Of a stretch of DNA of 10,839 nucleotides, positions 1-7,260 are shown in pieces. A program made the translations under genes and the position numbers. Source of the DNA: Microcaldota archaeon (GTDB taxonomy: Archaea > Micrarchaeota > Micrarchaeia > Micrarchaeales > Micrarchaeaceae); NCBI GenBank assembly GCA_013330215.1, contig DUIS01000010.1:1-10839 (forward strand), given 5' to 3'. Under the pieces are notes generated by a model. That model had not been told where the DNA came from, made no database searches, and saw only the letters and a program-made list of their open reading frames with translations. Each line of letters begins with the position of its first letter. The stretch's first letter is position 1.

Positions 1-1664
1 GGCCACCATCCCACAAGGTTGTTGCTGCCAAACGGCGCGCCATCTATACCCTCATCATAGAGCTGCGCAGCCTGCTGCGGCAAAACCACAGCATTGTAGA
101 CTTGAAGGTCGGAGATCATACCAGGGAAGAAATTCGTAAGCGAATTCGAGCTCGCGCCTATCATGGCGGGATATAAAGGTGGCAGGACCGTGTCGATTGC
201 CCCCAGAGACATTACGTTGCTTTGCGACTGGCCGTTGAGATAAATCGTTATGGCGCTGGAAGCTCCGGCGCCGTAGACATAGCCCACAAAGCTCCACGTA
301 TTCAAGGGCGGGCTTAAGGCGCTTACCCAGCTGTTTCCGTTTCCGGTTCCAAAAACAAGGGCATTAGGTATCCCTCCATTGTTCTGCACCCTGAAGCTGG
401 CTGCGGTATACGAGGGGCTCGCCGCTCCACCATAGGAGTAAATTAGGTCGCAGCAACTTACCGAGGGGTAGCTCGTCGGGTAGATCCATGCAAAGACCGA
501 CCTGACGCTGTTTCCCAAGGGCAGGCCATTGGTTCCGGTGCTTACGTAGCTGCTAATGCCGTTGAACTGCGCAACCTGCCTGTTGTACAAATTGAAGGAG
601 AAGAGCCCGTTTTGCGACCTCTTGCCCACGCTGCCCTGCGCCCAGTCGAGGTACGCAGGCGTGAACGTCGAGCCGTAGTAATAGCCGTTGTGCATCGCGC
701 TCTGCACCGCCGATAGGTTCAGGAGAGCAAGCCCCGGGCCGTTGAGAAGCAGCGATGTCCCGTTGTAGAGGTAGTTCATTATGTTCGTGCTGCTGCTGTA
801 AACAAGGTAGGGCACAGTGTACGCGGTGCTTGATGGCGTGTATGTTATTACGCCTCCGAACCCGCAGGAGCCCGCTGCCACGTCGGTCGGCGTAGCGAGT
901 ATGAAATTCGCATTCTCGTACTGCGATGGCACTGCGGCACACGAGCCGAAGGAGTTAACGTATACTATCGGTCCGTAAACGAACTGGAACGGCCCGGTGC
1001 TGCCAGCGATAGCGTATGTGTTCCCCACAAGCACGGCGCTAGGGTAGCCGCCCGAGAACCTTATCCTGTTGTTGTCCCTGTTCTCTACGCTGTAGAGGTC
1101 CATGCTCCCGTTGAGCGATATTCCCGCGCTCGCGGCTATCGGCTCAGAGAAGGAGCCCGCGCTTGAGTTTAGCGCAGCGAACACGTAGTATGTGGCGTTT
1201 AGGCTTGATGGCCCTGTCTGGTAGACCTGCAGGCTGGAGTTGCTGAGCGTGAGCGTGTATCCCTGCGCCTTCGCCTGCTGTACTATCGAATTTGTGTAGT
1301 TGCCCAGCGTCTCGCCTCCCATAAGCGTGATCTCGTTTGTGCCGTATATGAGGCCGTTCGTCATCAATGAGCCAAGCGCGTAGGCTGTGTTGTTTATGTA
1401 AATCGCGTTCCTTGTGCTCTCGTAGCTCGAGAGCGCGCCGAGCGCGCTGAAGAGGCTTGAGCGCAGGAATGTGGACGCGCTGCTGTTGAGCGTGCCCGCG
1501 ATCCTGTAGCTGCCAGCCGCGCCGTTCCCAAGCGCATCGATCGTCTGGTAGTTTATGTTGAGGTAGACGTAGGTCATTATCTCAGCTACCATGAGCACCA
1601 CCAGCACTATGACCGCTAGCGTAAGCAGTATCCCCTTCTTCTGTTTGCTTTTAATCAGTGCCAT
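1..1664 (-). CDS. Membrane-anchored pilin-like surface protein with C-terminal LamG domain (3' end outside window)
   Basis: The frame is open from ATG at 1664 to the left edge, giving at least 554 codons with no stop in the window. The N terminus is basic (KSKQKKG, residues 5-11), followed by a hydrophobic segment at about 12-30 with an acidic residue only at E28. This is a pilin-like or simple N-terminal anchor, with possible cleavage after G11. Residues 35-355 are Ser/Asn/Gly-rich with many N-x-S/T sequons and match no domain I know; C242 and C267 could form a disulfide. A LamG/concanavalin A-like domain spans about 365-537 (AQFNG start, VFAWIYPT strand, IYLNGQS, then the closing GMISDLQVYN). 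It is followed by LVGWW at the edge, the start of the W-x-PL(D/N)G motif seen elsewhere in this operon. The start codon overlaps the end of the upstream 720-aa gene by 10 nt, so translation is probably coupled. Its role in surface binding is inferred from the domains only. Confidence 0.85.
   Translation of the reverse strand, partial: MALIKSKQKKGILLTLAVIVLVVLMVAEIMTYVYLNINYQTIDALGNGAAGSYRIAGTLNSSASTFLRSSLFSALGALSSYESTRNAIYINNTAYALGSLMTNGLIYGTNEITLMGGETLGNYTNSIVQQAKAQGYTLTLSNSSLQVYQTGPSSLNATYYVFAALNSSAGSFSEPIAASAGISLNGSMDLYSVENRDNNRIRFSGGYPSAVLVGNTYAIAGSTGPFQFVYGPIVYVNSFGSCAAVPSQYENANFILATPTDVAAGSCGFGGVITYTPSSTAYTVPYLVYSSSTNIMNYLYNGTSLLLNGPGLALLNLSAVQSAMHNGYYYGSTFTPAYLDWAQGSVGKRSQNGLFSFNLYNRQVAQFNGISSYVSTGTNGLPLGNSVRSVFAWIYPTSYPSVSCCDLIYSYGGAASPSYTAASFRVQNNGGIPNALVFGTGNGNSWVSALSPPLNTWSFVGYVYGAGASSAITIYLNGQSQSNVMSLGAIDTVLPPLYPAMIGASSNSLTNFFPGMISDLQVYNAVVLPQQAAQLYDEGIDGAPFGSNNLVGWW
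474..572 (-). repeat. LamG N-terminal module, copy shared with 2282-2380
   Basis: This segment encodes residues 365-397 of the leftmost protein. It aligns without gaps to residues 480-512 of the 720-aa protein, with 26 of 33 positions identical by my hand count. The DNA differs at many synonymous sites, so the copies are an older paralogous pair rather than a recent duplication. Confidence 0.75.
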
Positions 1665-3817
1665 GTAACAACACTCACATTGTATATTCTTGAAACCCCG
1701 TTGGCAGTAAGCGCAAGCGGGATGGATGCCCTGCTGACCTGGTAGGCATTCAGGAGCCTTGGAGGCGCATAGTTCGATGCGGAATAGCTTATGCCGTAAG
1801 GTGCCCCCGTGTTGGTAGCTCCGGAAAGGTCGCTCGGATTCCCGTCAAGAGGCATCCACAATTTAAGGTTCTTCGTGTTTACCGGCATGCCGAACGCACC
1901 GCCCTGGTACAGCTGCATAACCTGCTGCTGGCTGAGCGATATGTTGTAGACTTGGACATCAGCGATTGAGCCGGGCCAGAAGTAGCCATTGTTGCTAGAC
2001 TGTTCCCCTATGTTTGAAGGGTCAGTGGCTGAGAGTACCGTACTCGCCAGGGCGCCAAGGCTGCCAGAAGTGCTCTGCCCGTTCAAATAGACCGTGACAA
2101 TGCCGTTGCTTCCCGCATAGGTATAGCCGACGAAATACCACTGATTCGGAGACATAATATAATTGCCTGTCACTCCGTATCCGTCTATGCTGAATCGCGG
2201 ATATCCGCCGATCATCGCAAGCTGGCTCAGCTCCTGTGGGGCAATCGTGCCATAGCAGAATATCACATTGGTCCCGATGGCTGTCGGGTACACCCAAGCG
2301 AAGACGCTCCTAGGGCTGCTGCCGAGCGGAAGCCCTGCAGTTCCTGTGCTTATGTAGCTGTTCACGCCGTTGAACTGCGCAGTTTCAAGGTCCGGCGCAT
2401 AGCTGCGGTTTATGAAGATGCCCGCATTGCTGGAATTGTACACGCTTCCCAGAAGATAGTTGGCATAGCCTCCCTGGCCGTTCAGGTACATGCTCGCTAG
2501 CGTCTGCAGCATGTTGTCGTTAGGCTGCGGCTTGTACGCGCCGAAGGCGTAGAGCACGTTGCCGTCCGGTATGTACGCATTGCCGTAGGCTAGCGCAACG
2601 CTGCTGTATCCCGGAAGATAGTTCCCCTGAAGGCTTACGTTCCAGAGAAGCCTGCCAAGCATGTTGCCGTAGCCTCTGAAATCCCCCCCTGCTACCACGT
2701 AGACATCTGACTGGGATTCTGAGGCTGTGGAATTCTGCAGTGTGGCCGGAGTTGGCTGGGAGGAGATCATGTTGCCGTTGGTGGCGAAGTTGTATAGGCC
2801 TGTTGCGGTCTGGACGTAATAGCCGCCCTTGTATGCGGATACCCCAAGAGCGGTTGAGCCCAGGCCTGCGCTGATTGCCACCATGCTGCCACCTATGGTG
2901 AGTATGTAAATCGAGTTGCCGCTTCCTACGCCGACAGTATTGGCGAGGACGCTTGGCGAGGTGGTCGGCAGGGATGTCAATGGCACGTTCCACACGCTCG
3001 AAAGCGCATTGCCAGCAAACACGTAAGAATACAGGCGGTTCTGGCTGCTAGGGAAATCAGTTGAGACAAGGTATTCGCCGTTCGCGTATGCAGGAGCCCT
3101 AGCAGGCGCCAGCATGTTCGCATAGGCCACCAATGTGCCGTTAACCGGGTTGAGCAGGTAGAAGCCGTTAGTAGTGCCGAACGCGAGGTAGTTGTTCTCT
3201 ATCTCAAGCGGCGTGATGACAGTGTTTCCCGGGCCTGTGGAGAAGTTCCACTGCTCCACAGAGTTGTAAACATTGATGCCCCTCACGTAGTTGCTCGCGT
3301 TCGCGAAGAGAAGGATCGATTTGTATATTGCCGGAACTCCAACTACGCTAGCGCCGTTCCCCGCAGGCAGGCTGGACCTGAGCGCGCCTGTTGTCGCATT
3401 TATCATGTAAATCTTGTTTCCCGCAGCCGCGTATACGAATCCGCCGTCAACAACTACAGAGGGCAGAATATTCGCAGGTGCGGTGTATGCGTAAAGGAGG
3501 TACGGCGTCTGCAGCGCAGCGCCAACGCCGGAGCTCAGCTGTGCGTCATGCCCGTACTGCGGCCATGAGGATGTGGAGACGTTCTGGTAAGGGACAAGCG
3601 ACCCTATGTACGATGAGCCTGATGCCGAGACCACCGATGTCTGGAGCATGCCCTGCATCAGGCCGTATGCCTGCGTTGGCGATGACGTATACGTGCTCTG
3701 GTTCGCAAGCGTCCCGTAAAGCAGTATGGATATGCCTGCAGAGGCCACGACAAGCGCGAAGACTGCATCCAGCGTGAATATGAACGCCTTCATGTTCCGT
3801 TTCTTGCAATCCATCAT
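1655..3817 (-). CDS. Pilin-like surface protein with inserted PQQ/BamB-like beta-propeller and LamG domain, 720 aa
   Basis: The N terminus is CKKRNMK then a hydrophobic stretch AFIFTLDAVFALVVASAGIS (11-30). If processed after A11, an Asp falls at +6, as in the 185-aa neighbour. Residues about 84-430 form a beta-propeller. They open with WPQYGHDAQLSS (85-96), typical of PQQ/BamB-like repeats, and contain roughly seven or eight repeats of the form 'VYAAAGNKIYMINATTGAL'. A LamG domain follows at about 480-645, ending in SIADVQVYN. Then comes an orphan LKLWMPLDGNPSDLSG motif (651-666). The last 30 residues (SRASIP...NGVSRIYNVSVVTWH) resemble the tail of the 185-aa protein. Start is ATG 3817, one nt after the upstream stop; the adjacent ATG 3814 or M9 could also serve, and no Shine-Dalgarno motif is visible. 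Many N-glycosylation sequons are present, and C521 is the only extracellular cysteine. Probably an exported surface adhesin. The propeller need not bind PQQ, and no enzyme function is claimed. Confidence 0.88.
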   Translation of the reverse strand: MMDCKKRNMKAFIFTLDAVFALVVASAGISILLYGTLANQSTYTSSPTQAYGLMQGMLQTSVVSASGSSYIGSLVPYQNVSTSSWPQYGHDAQLSSGVGAALQTPYLLYAYTAPANILPSVVVDGGFVYAAAGNKIYMINATTGALRSSLPAGNGASVVGVPAIYKSILLFANASNYVRGINVYNSVEQWNFSTGPGNTVITPLEIENNYLAFGTTNGFYLLNPVNGTLVAYANMLAPARAPAYANGEYLVSTDFPSSQNRLYSYVFAGNALSSVWNVPLTSLPTTSPSVLANTVGVGSGNSIYILTIGGSMVAISAGLGSTALGVSAYKGGYYVQTATGLYNFATNGNMISSQPTPATLQNSTASESQSDVYVVAGGDFRGYGNMLGRLLWNVSLQGNYLPGYSSVALAYGNAYIPDGNVLYAFGAYKPQPNDNMLQTLASMYLNGQGGYANYLLGSVYNSSNAGIFINRSYAPDLETAQFNGVNSYISTGTAGLPLGSSPRSVFAWVYPTAIGTNVIFCYGTIAPQELSQLAMIGGYPRFSIDGYGVTGNYIMSPNQWYFVGYTYAGSNGIVTVYLNGQSTSGSLGALASTVLSATDPSNIGEQSSNNGYFWPGSIADVQVYNISLSQQQVMQLYQGGAFGMPVNTKNLKLWMPLDGNPSDLSGATNTGAPYGISYSASNYAPPRLLNAYQVSRASIPLALTANGVSRIYNVSVVTWH
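2282..2380 (-). repeat. LamG N-terminal module, copy shared with 474-572
   Basis: This encodes residues 480-512 of the 720-aa protein (AQFNG through VFAWVYPT). It is the partner of the module in the next gene of the operon. The three LamG-like domains of the 943-aa protein are clearly more distant in the same region. Confidence 0.75.
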
Positions 3818-3818
3818 A

Positions 3819-4376
3819 TCAGCTTACAGCGTTTGTCCTGTTAGTCCACAGCATCATACGCATGTTCACCGGCACGCCGTTCAGCAGCGCGTACCTGTTC
3901 GATACGTATATTGTAAGCGCACCTTTATTGAACGGGCTGCTGCCTATGCTTATGTTCAACCCGCTCCCTATCCTCGGGACGCTGGTTATCGTTATGTAAT
4001 AGTCGTACCCTATGCCAAGCGCCTGCTTCGTAGCCTGGTAGTTCATGTTCGACATCGAAAGCAGCGTGTACACCTTTGCCGATGATAGTGCAACGCCGCT
4101 CTGGTTCTGCCCTAACCCGACGTAAATCCCGCCCCATGTAAGGCTGTTTGAAGTATTCACCACTCCCTGCCACGAGTAGGGCACGCCAGGCGACACTATG
4201 CTCTGGGAGAGGCTCTGCAGTTGCTGCTGCATTATGCCTGCGCCGTTCGAGTACCCGAGCGCGAGCTGGCTGTTTATGCTCATCCAGGTGAATGCGAGTA
4301 TGGTTATGGCGAAGCTGAATATTATCACTGCGAAGATCACGTCAAAGCTCCAGAATTGCCCCTTTAGTTTTTCCAT
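3819..4376 (-). CDS. Small archaeal type IV pilin-like protein, 185 aa
   Basis: The protein starts MEKLKG then QFWSFDVIFAVIIF, a short basic leader followed by a hydrophobic helix (about 7-28). Cleavage by a class III (FlaK/PibD/EppA-type) peptidase between G6 and Q7 is predicted. The polar remainder holds features I associate with small archaeal pilin-like membrane proteins: VPYSWQ at 65-70, NYQATKQALGI near 112-122, GYDYYITI at 123-130, and a C-terminal block NRYALLNGVPVNMRMMLW (160-177). No extra domain is attached, so it looks like the plain subunit of the set. It begins 3 nt after the stop of the 943-aa gene and ends 1 nt before the ATG of the 720-aa gene, so it belongs to one transcript. 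It may be a minor or structural pilin, or a membrane-tethered partner of the large adhesins. The gene is certain; the pilin role is likely but inferred. Confidence 0.85.
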   Translation of the reverse strand: MEKLKGQFWSFDVIFAVIIFSFAITILAFTWMSINSQLALGYSNGAGIMQQQLQSLSQSIVSPGVPYSWQGVVNTSNSLTWGGIYVGLGQNQSGVALSSAKVYTLLSMSNMNYQATKQALGIGYDYYITITSVPRIGSGLNISIGSSPFNKGALTIYVSNRYALLNGVPVNMRMMLWTNRTNAVS

Positions 4377-4379
4377 ATA

Positions 4380-7211
4380 CTAACCAAGCGAAACGTTTAA
4401 CCTGCTTTGCGGAGGGAAGCCCTGCGCATAGAGCTGCGTTATCTGCTGCTGCGTGAGCACCGAATTGTAGATCTGCACATCAGCTATCGAGCCCTGGAAT
4501 CCCGCCCCCCCTCCTCCCATCGCCCCTATGTTTATCGCGTTGGCGCTTTGTATGAATGTTCCGGTTACCGGCGTAGAGGCCCTCAGGACACCGTCCCAAT
4601 AAATGTAGAAATGTGTTCCGTCATACACCCCGACAACATTATTCCAGTTCCCGCCGTTTATCTTCTGGCCTGCAGGAAGCGAGGAATTTGACGCGTAAAC
4701 AACCTGATCTGTGCCGCTTGTTGTTCCCCCAGTCATATAAATCGCCTTGCAGCAAATTCTGATGCAATATGATCCAAGATCGCAGTTATTGCCATTGGCC
4801 GCAGTATCTATCAGTTCGGTCCAGCCCCCGTTGATTGCCTCTGTAGTCCTGAACCAGAGTGATATCGAGATATACTGGCTGGGGTACAGTATGCTGGAGT
4901 AGGGCACGCTTATGTAGCTGTTCGATCCGCTGAAGGTTGCAAAGCCAGGCGCCTGCGCTTTTGTTGCGATGTTGCCGGTATAATTCGAATTTTGGAAAAT
5001 CACGTTGTAGTTGATTATGCCCTCATTGTTCAGTGAATAATCGTTCGCGTTCCCGGAAAGCGGCCACCATGAAATAAGTCCAGCGTCGCCGAGAGGCGTG
5101 GAGGTAGGCCCCTGCGCATACAGCGCGGAGATCTGGCTTGGCGTAAGGTAGGTATAGTAGAACTGCAGATTCGAGATGAGCCCGTTGAATCCGTCATACC
5201 CTCCTGGCTGCCATGCATCGTCTCCTATCAAGAAATTCCCAGTCTGCACAAGCGGAAGCCCCTTAGGCAGTGCGTTAGAGGAGAATAGGGTATTGTTCAG
5301 ATACACATTGGCCTGCCCGGTGCTGCCGTTGTACTCTGCGGTGACCATATCCCAGCCGTTCTGTGGGAAGGAGGAAGCGGACGAAGGCCATGGTACGGTG
5401 TTTCCGTTCACATAGAGCAATGCACACCCTTGGGAAACTGCAGACCCCAAAAGCTGGAAACCAGCCCCAGTGTTCGGCCAGTCGCCGAATATGCCCTGGC
5501 AGTGCGAAGGTGTAGCCCCCTTATCGTAGATCCATCCTACCGCAGTGAATGTTGAATTCGCACCTACGCCAAGTAGCGAGGGCGAAGAGCTGAGCGTTAT
5601 GAAGCCATCCGCCGTGTTGCTTCCTGATACGCCTGTGGGGTCTCCCGGGAAGGAGGCTGCCCCGAAATTCGTGCGGTTGACCGACGACCAAGCCCCGTTT
5701 ATGAACGCGCCGTTGTTGTATTGGCCGGAAAGGTCGTAGATTGTATTACCATAGCCAGTGTCGAGCGGCCACCAGCCTATGAGGTTGCCCTCGGTGCTGA
5801 GGTTGCCGTTGAAATAGTCAGTGACCACATTCCCGCTCCCGAATGCGCCGTTGCTTGATAGGAACGCCCGCGCAATGGAATTGCTGTCAGGGGTACTGAC
5901 CACCGATAGGCCGTTCGCCCCAAGATTGCCAGCGCTTGCAACAAAGCCTGCAATAGGCTTTGACACTGAATTGGCTGCGGGAAGCAGAAGAGAATTGAGT
6001 TGAATAGCGCTCTGATAACTTACGCTGTTCGGGACCCCTACATACCCATGGCCGCTATAGTCATTGCCGTTGCCGTTGAGCGGCCAGTAGCCTACGAGGC
6101 TCGCGGTCAAGGGAGCCCCGCCTATGCCCTCCTGGTATATGCCCTGTACCTGCGATGGGGAAAGCGTGGAATTGTATACCTGGACATCCTCTATGAGCCC
6201 GTTAAATTGGTACATATACGGCGCAGCAGCAAACTGCGCAGGGTTCATGCCGATTGCGATCGTGTTTATGCCGATGTCGCTCTCCGACTGCCCTGGGCCA
6301 GTCTGGTATTGGAAATTGGGGCTGGACGAATACAGCGTGACGGTTCCGCTGCCCACTGCCCCGTTTGCCAGTGTCTCGGCCACAAAGACCCACTGATGCA
6401 GCGGTATGTTCAAGCCCGAGCACCAGAGGACCCAATGTCCGGGATAGTTTAAGCTCCATTCCCCGCTGTCAAGGCAGCCGCCAGGGCTGGTGGCCTTCAC
6501 CGTTAAGAACAGTGTCGCCTGCGGGGCCCCCTCCCCGTATATGACCGCATAGGTACTGCTGTACGCATTCATATAGATCCAGCCCGTGATCGTGTAGCTT
6601 GGCAGGCTCTGCAATGGCGTATTCGACAGCCACGTAGTCGAAATTACGCTGCTCTGCCCGTTGAATAGCGCAGCCTTCACATCCGATTGCTGCGTGGTCA
6701 GCACGCCCTGCGCAAGGTTTGCTGTCGAGACGGGCTTCTGGTCTATGTATATTATGCCCTTCGAGTTGTATATGGAGATGCTGCCTGTGAATGTCTGCAG
6801 CTGGTATATGTTGATCCCGTTGGTGCTTTGCGGCATCAGCGTACCGTTTATCACGAAGCTTTTCGCATTGCTGAATGCGTATGCGGTTATGGGCTGCGTA
6901 CCGTACTTCGTGCTAAGTATTATTGCGCCGGTGTTCGAGATCGATATGTTGTATGTGTGCGTCACGAACCCTCCGAGGAGCGGCACCGTGGCGGAATAGC
7001 CGCTGCCCGCACTTGCAGCCTGGTTTATGTAAGTGGATATCGCCTGCGCCTGCGACTGCAGAAGTGCGTACTGCTGTTGCACCAGCGAGGCTGCCCTCTG
7101 TGTTGATATCAACGCGAACATTATCACGAAGATTGTTAGCACGAATGAGTAGACAATGAGGAACTCGAGCGATATCTGCGCCTTCTGCCCCCTGCCCGCA
7201 AGCCCCAGCAT
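4380..7211 (-). CDS. Class III signal peptide (type IV pilin-like) protein with three LamG-like domains, 943 aa
   Basis: The N terminus MLGLAGRGQKA then QISLEFLIVYSFVLTIFVIM matches the archaeal class III signal motif QxSxExxxL, with predicted cleavage between A11 and Q12 and Glu at +5. After the helix (about 12-36) comes a pilin-like polar region to about 175. LamG-like domains lie at about 179-365, 476-703 and 711-932, each closing with an N/S-G-x-I-x-(D/N)-(V/L)-Q-(V/F/I)-Y-(N/Y) signature (337-347, 676-686, 906-916). A W-(W/Y)-PL motif (LVGYWPLNGN, LIGWWPLDTG, LISWWPLSGN) occurs at 372, 477 and 712. The one at 372 is followed by a non-LamG linker (404-475). Cysteine pairs C246/C264 and C571/C596, and a cluster C810, C816, C820, C821, suggest disulfides. 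First gene of the operon; a TATA-like box lies about 30 nt upstream of ATG 7211, with no Shine-Dalgarno motif. Likely the large adhesive subunit on the cell surface; the ligand cannot be told from sequence. Confidence 0.9.
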   Translation of the reverse strand: MLGLAGRGQKAQISLEFLIVYSFVLTIFVIMFALISTQRAASLVQQQYALLQSQAQAISTYINQAASAGSGYSATVPLLGGFVTHTYNISISNTGAIILSTKYGTQPITAYAFSNAKSFVINGTLMPQSTNGINIYQLQTFTGSISIYNSKGIIYIDQKPVSTANLAQGVLTTQQSDVKAALFNGQSSVISTTWLSNTPLQSLPSYTITGWIYMNAYSSTYAVIYGEGAPQATLFLTVKATSPGGCLDSGEWSLNYPGHWVLWCSGLNIPLHQWVFVAETLANGAVGSGTVTLYSSSPNFQYQTGPGQSESDIGINTIAIGMNPAQFAAAPYMYQFNGLIEDVQVYNSTLSPSQVQGIYQEGIGGAPLTASLVGYWPLNGNGNDYSGHGYVGVPNSVSYQSAIQLNSLLLPAANSVSKPIAGFVASAGNLGANGLSVVSTPDSNSIARAFLSSNGAFGSGNVVTDYFNGNLSTEGNLIGWWPLDTGYGNTIYDLSGQYNNGAFINGAWSSVNRTNFGAASFPGDPTGVSGSNTADGFITLSSSPSLLGVGANSTFTAVGWIYDKGATPSHCQGIFGDWPNTGAGFQLLGSAVSQGCALLYVNGNTVPWPSSASSFPQNGWDMVTAEYNGSTGQANVYLNNTLFSSNALPKGLPLVQTGNFLIGDDAWQPGGYDGFNGLISNLQFYYTYLTPSQISALYAQGPTSTPLGDAGLISWWPLSGNANDYSLNNEGIINYNVIFQNSNYTGNIATKAQAPGFATFSGSNSYISVPYSSILYPSQYISISLWFRTTEAINGGWTELIDTAANGNNCDLGSYCIRICCKAIYMTGGTTSGTDQVVYASNSSLPAGQKINGGNWNNVVGVYDGTHFYIYWDGVLRASTPVTGTFIQSANAINIGAMGGGGAGFQGSIADVQIYNSVLTQQQITQLYAQGFPPQSRLNVSLG

Positions 7212-7236
7212 TGAATCAAACTATAAGCTCAGTGAA

Positions 7237-7246
7237 TTATTAAATA
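7237..7246 (-). promoter_or_regulatory. Putative TATA box of the pilin-like operon
   Basis: On the minus strand the sequence reads TATTTAATAA, an archaeal box A-like element. Its centre lies about 30 nt upstream of ATG 7211, which would place transcription start within a few nt of the start codon. The 49-nt gap 7212-7260 holds no Shine-Dalgarno motif. This fits a leaderless or near-leaderless first gene, and no other promoter-sized gap exists in the four-gene run. Confidence 0.6.
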
Positions 7247-7260
7247 TCATTCCGATGGTA

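Noticed and set aside
553..942. 129-codon minus-strand open frame
   Set aside because: It overlaps the leftmost LamG gene on the same strand in another frame. Its Arg/His/Cys-rich translation is typical of a shadow frame.
2520..2993. 157-codon minus-strand open frame
   Set aside because: It lies within the beta-propeller part of the 720-aa gene in another frame. The Arg/Gln/His-rich composition shows no protein-like pattern.
2528..3568. PQQ-dependent dehydrogenase
   Set aside because: Only the repeat pattern is present; I could not identify catalytic or cofactor-binding residues, and the context is a surface filament-like operon.
6000..6452. 150-codon plus-strand open frame
   Set aside because: It is antisense to the 943-aa gene, which has domain-level support, and shows no recognisable motif.
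1..7211. LamG domains as glycoside hydrolases (GH16-like laminarinases)
   Set aside because: The fold family is shared, but I see no ExDxxE catalytic motif in any of the five domains; a binding role is more likely.
4380..7211. Possible split of the 943-aa gene into several proteins
   Set aside because: The frame is open throughout, and domain linkers are in frame with no promoter-like AT-rich gaps, so a single multidomain protein is the simplest reading.
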